From NCBI RefSeq assembly GCF_000218685.1, contig NW_006763291.1, positions 891,789-955,788 of the forward strand: a stretch of DNA of 64,000 nt, written 5' to 3'. Below the pieces are notes generated by a model. It was given only the letters and a program-made list of their open reading frames with translations. It did no database searches and was not told where the DNA came from. Every line of letters starts with the position of its first letter. Position 1 is the stretch's first letter. This DNA comes from Serpula lacrymans var. lacrymans S7.9. Its lineage: Eukaryota; Basidiomycota; Agaricomycetes; Boletales; Serpulaceae. Below, one piece after another: positions 61,082 through 64,000 of this stretch. A program made the position numbers and the translations under genes.

Positions 61082-62823
61082 TGATCGATGCGAGGGAGGT
61101 CAAATCCTACTGAAGGTTTGCGAGCATCACTCGACCATTTTATGCCTGTCGAGGAAGCATTGATCAGCACGGCTAAAATAATAAGTCTCAAGTAACTTAC
61201 CTGAGAATTCCTTCGTTTTCACATACGTTAATAACGCACTGCTATTTTTCCAACCCGACATCTTACCAATCGCCCATATCCGGGTCCTATTTCTGGCGGC
61301 TTCTGTGCATGAAGACATAGAAACGCATCTCTGCTCCAGTACTTTACATCTAGCCACGAATGCGAACAGAACATGCGCCTCAAGGGACCTTCCCGTATCT
61401 GTAGAAAGTCATTCACGTCGGTACCTGAAGTCACGAAATAGGAGCAGAGGCGGTCACGTGCACGCCACGGGTTGCGGATGAATGTCGTGTCATTATCGGG
61501 CAATCAAGTAAACACGCCTGATATAGGGCGCGTTGGAAGCTCCTGCGTTACAGTGCGTATGACTTCAACTCTCTGTATTTGTCCATTCAAGGTACCGAGA
61601 GTCGGACATAACCAAAGACAGAAGGCTTTAGGCCAAAAATCGGCCTAAAGTAGCCCGACGAAAAATGATTACCAGTGACCAAACCTAGAATCCACCAAGC
61701 CTAAAGCCATCAGTGAGCCTCATCATGTCGTTGGTACCATAGCGTGGACGGCTGATGTAACTCTGCTGCAGCGTCCTCTCACCGGAGATCAGCACGCTAA
61801 TGACGAGGCAGAAGTTACCAGTCATCATATGAAGTGCCGAAATGGGACCTAATGAGACCCATATAGACCGAAAAACTCAGGCTGTAGTTCCTCCTGCATA
61901 TATATTTCATCCGAGTCGGACCTTTGTATTGCTTGCAGAGCCGGGAAGGTCGTAGATGTGTTAAGTCTCCAAGCCGTCCTCAATTCTTCCAGAAATGATT
62001 TTCAGGTCTTCTGGGAAGCTCATGGCCAATTTGTATCTGGTCCGAGGAGAACTCACTATGCGCGGAATGATTATGGGACTGATTTCAGGAACAGACAAAG
62101 GTGCTGTGAACTGGAGAGCGGTAGTATATATTAGTATGCCACACCAGCTACAGCTTAAAACGAAACGCACGATGCTTCACCCATGCTTTGGTTCGTGTCA
62201 GTGGTATACCTGCGACTACTTGAGATCTCCTTCTTCGAAATGCCATAGGTTTTTGAACATGGATATTAGGCAGTCGAAAATTTGCTTGTGGCAAGTCATA
62301 AGCTTCTCCAAGGACGACGACAGACTGAACCGACGTTCGATGGAGAGTGTTTTCATCCAAGTCTTTGGGGAAATATACGGCTCAAATGATCCATGGAATG
62401 ATGTATAACTAACAATGCGCTATTGTATGATGACGAAACTCGGGTGTATCATGCTCAGGCCAATGAGCATGGCTGAAGGAAAATGAAGCTTATCTCCTGA
62501 AAGTATCAAGAATCAAAAGTAGAACAAGACTCGAAGACTCATTCACGGTACTTGGTACGACTTGGTGTGGAAGAACTAGAAAACCAAGACTCGAGCACGT
62601 GGATTAAGCGAGAACCTCGGTTCCGACCCATAGTGTCCACCGAACACACACCCAACAATACGAAATGGGTCAATGCACCAGAACTGATAGATGAATTGCG
62701 CAATAGGTGACAAAAAAGGCTGAAGAGATATTTGGTATATTTCTAGAGCATCAACTAACACAATGTACACAAATCACACGTTCCACAAAAAAAAAACGCG
62801 AAAATCGACGGCATCCAGCTCCT
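61082..62823. promoter_or_regulatory. Intergenic region between the two GH5 genes
   Basis: About 1.7 kb upstream of GH5 copy 1 and downstream of copy 2. It holds the copy 1 promoter and an inverted repeat at 61626-61650. Open frames at 61228-61503, 61995-62408 and elsewhere show no recognisable protein. Confidence 0.4.
61626..61650. repeat. Inverted repeat, 9-bp arms, upstream of GH5 copy 1
   Basis: CTTTAGGCC and GGCCTAAAG flank a 7-base spacer. A further GCCTAAAG copy lies near 61699. It is about 550 bases upstream of the GH5 start codon and could be a regulator site or a remnant of a small mobile element. Confidence 0.4.
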
Positions 62824-64000
62824 TTACGCAACAACTCCGTTGGCGGTCGGTGCCATGCAAGTAGAAACGAGCGTTGTGTCAGTCCAGGTGGTACCGCTCT
62901 CAGTGGGTGTCTCGCTGAGGACGTAAGTGGTAGCAAAGTTACCAGCTGCCCATCCTACGTATCCAAGGATCACTGAGAAGGCAAAGGATCAGTAACTAGT
63001 AACACTCCCTGATCGATGTATTTGTTATGCCCACCATCTGAGTTCTCCGCCTGATATGCAATTTGCTCGCACATGTACGTCTCACAGGAAGCAACGTTCC
63101 CTCCACCTGTTTCTGTGTTCAATGCTTGACGACCGTTGCAGCGTAACCACTGTGAGAGGGGTTCCCAAGCGTCGGCGATGTTGTTGGTGACACATTCTGC
63201 ATTGGTTCCACTTATAAAATACTATGCGTCGGTTGTCATATGAAGGTGTAAAATCAATTGTACGCACGAGTTATCGGAGTCGAGGTACTTGTGAACATCC
63301 ATGACGAGACCAGTGATACTTCCATCGGGGTTGGTCACTTCGTTGAGAGCATCGGCGGATCCATTGGAGACGAAAGTCTCGGCGGATGTGTAGTCATCAC
63401 CAGGGAGAAGGATGAGTTGAGTGGTGGCTCTGTCATATCAACGGGGTGTCATGGTACTCATTCTATTCCAAAAATCGCACTGACTTACCCGGCTTCACGG
63501 ATGGCAGTCACAGCAGCCTGGACTGTTCCAGCCCAGAGCGTAATCTGCCACGGGGATTATGAGACAATACATTGAGGTCAGTTAGTTTTCAGAAACATAC
63601 GTTGGGAAGATCATGGGGTTCGTTCATGCTAAGATCCCTAGTGAGCATACAAGGCTATCGGGGGAGAAATGACAACTTACACTCCAAAGACAACCTTAGA
63701 CTCGGTGGCGTAGTAGGTGGCTAGCGAACTCCAGAGAGAGGCAAAAATTTCGTTGGAAGGTCCACCTTGACCAATAATCTATATATGGTAATCTGATAAA
63801 TACTCATTCTGAACATGTCACGTAGTATAGTGGGGCATACCTCGCCGTTCCATCTCGCATAGTTATGGATGTCGATGATGCAACTAGCACCAGTTGCCAA
63901 GCACGCCTGAACGAGGGTATCATACTCAGCGAAGTTAGTTTGGTTTAAAGTGCCGGTCAAGACGTTGTTAGTGAGGAATTGCCAGCCGACAGGGAGACGG
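62824..64000 (-). CDS. GH5 endo-beta-1,4-glucanase, copy 2 (5' end beyond the window)
   Basis: Paralogue of the neighbouring gene; the N-terminal signal and first exons lie past position 64000. The visible part runs from RLPVGWQFLTNNVLTGTLNQ through SCIIDIHNYARWNGE, QGGPSNEIFASLWSSLATYY, a VVFG-MNEPHDLP-type acid/base region split by an intron, LILLPGDDYTSAETFVSNGS, GLVMDVHKYLDSDNSGTNAE, NNIADAWEPLSQWLRCNGRQ, nucleophile Glu in ALNTETGGGNVASCETYMC, and VILGYVGWAAGNFATTYVLS. It ends MAPTANGVVA with a stop at 62824-62826. It differs from copy 1 by extra cysteines in the last third, which may add a disulfide. Confidence 0.9.

Noticed and set aside
61228..62408. Open frames between the GH5 genes
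   Set aside because: No protein-like conservation; they overlap the expected promoter of GH5 copy 1.

Overview
The window looks like nuclear chromosomal DNA of a mushroom-forming basidiomycete (Agaricomycetes). The genes are dense, sit on both strands, and are interrupted by many 50-65 nt GT...AG introns. The gene families fit this group: several UNC-93/DUF895 transporters, a TOK-type potassium channel, a NACHT-ankyrin protein of the fungal NLR type, GH1 and GH5 glycosidases, and a helicase fused to CbxX-type AAA domains. No species is claimed. I saw no intact transposon, CRISPR array or convincing tRNA gene.

Layout. 0.2-2.4 kb (-): purine-cytosine permease. 3.4-14.0 kb: four UNC-93-like MFS genes, the first on + and three in tandem on -, with duplicated flanks. 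14.9-16.6 kb (+): unrecognised 495-aa protein. 16.8-18.7 kb: URA5 (+) convergent with a Derlin (-). 19.0-22.2 kb (+): two-pore K+ channel. 22.9-27.6 kb (-): 1464-aa NACHT protein with about 27 ankyrin repeats. 27.6-31.2 kb: gene-poor, holding a broken fragment and one weak small gene. 31.2-37.6 kb (-): Listerin. 38.0-40.5 kb (+): mitochondrial DEAD-box helicase. 40.7-43.2 kb (-): CTP synthase. 43.5-45.0 kb (-): 2-hydroxyacid dehydrogenase. 45.8-53.3 kb (+): 2322-aa fusion of an SF1 helicase, a Cys/His segment and three CbxX/CfqX AAA domains. 53.4-55.1 kb (-): SEH1-like WD40 nucleoporin. 55.7-58.0 kb (+): GH1 beta-glucosidase. 58.3-59.3 kb (+): short-chain dehydrogenase. 59.5-64.0 kb (-): two GH5 endoglucanases, the second cut by the window edge.

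How the genes relate. Most are independent housekeeping genes: pyrimidine synthesis (URA5, CTP synthase), protein quality control (Derlin, Listerin), nuclear pore and mitochondrial RNA metabolism. The GH1 and two GH5 genes, within about 8.5 kb, form a small cellulose/beta-glucan utilisation group. Two loci stand out as fast-evolving or defence-like: the ankyrin NLR, whose repeats have been shuffled in multi-repeat blocks, and the helicase/AAA fusion, whose function is unknown. The UNC-93 array shows recent duplication and keeps two consecutive microexons (10 and 17 nt) in all four copies.

Method. Gene models were built by hand from splice signals and family conservation. Where exon lengths are quoted, the frame was checked by summing them. 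Family names come from recognising motifs, not from a search.
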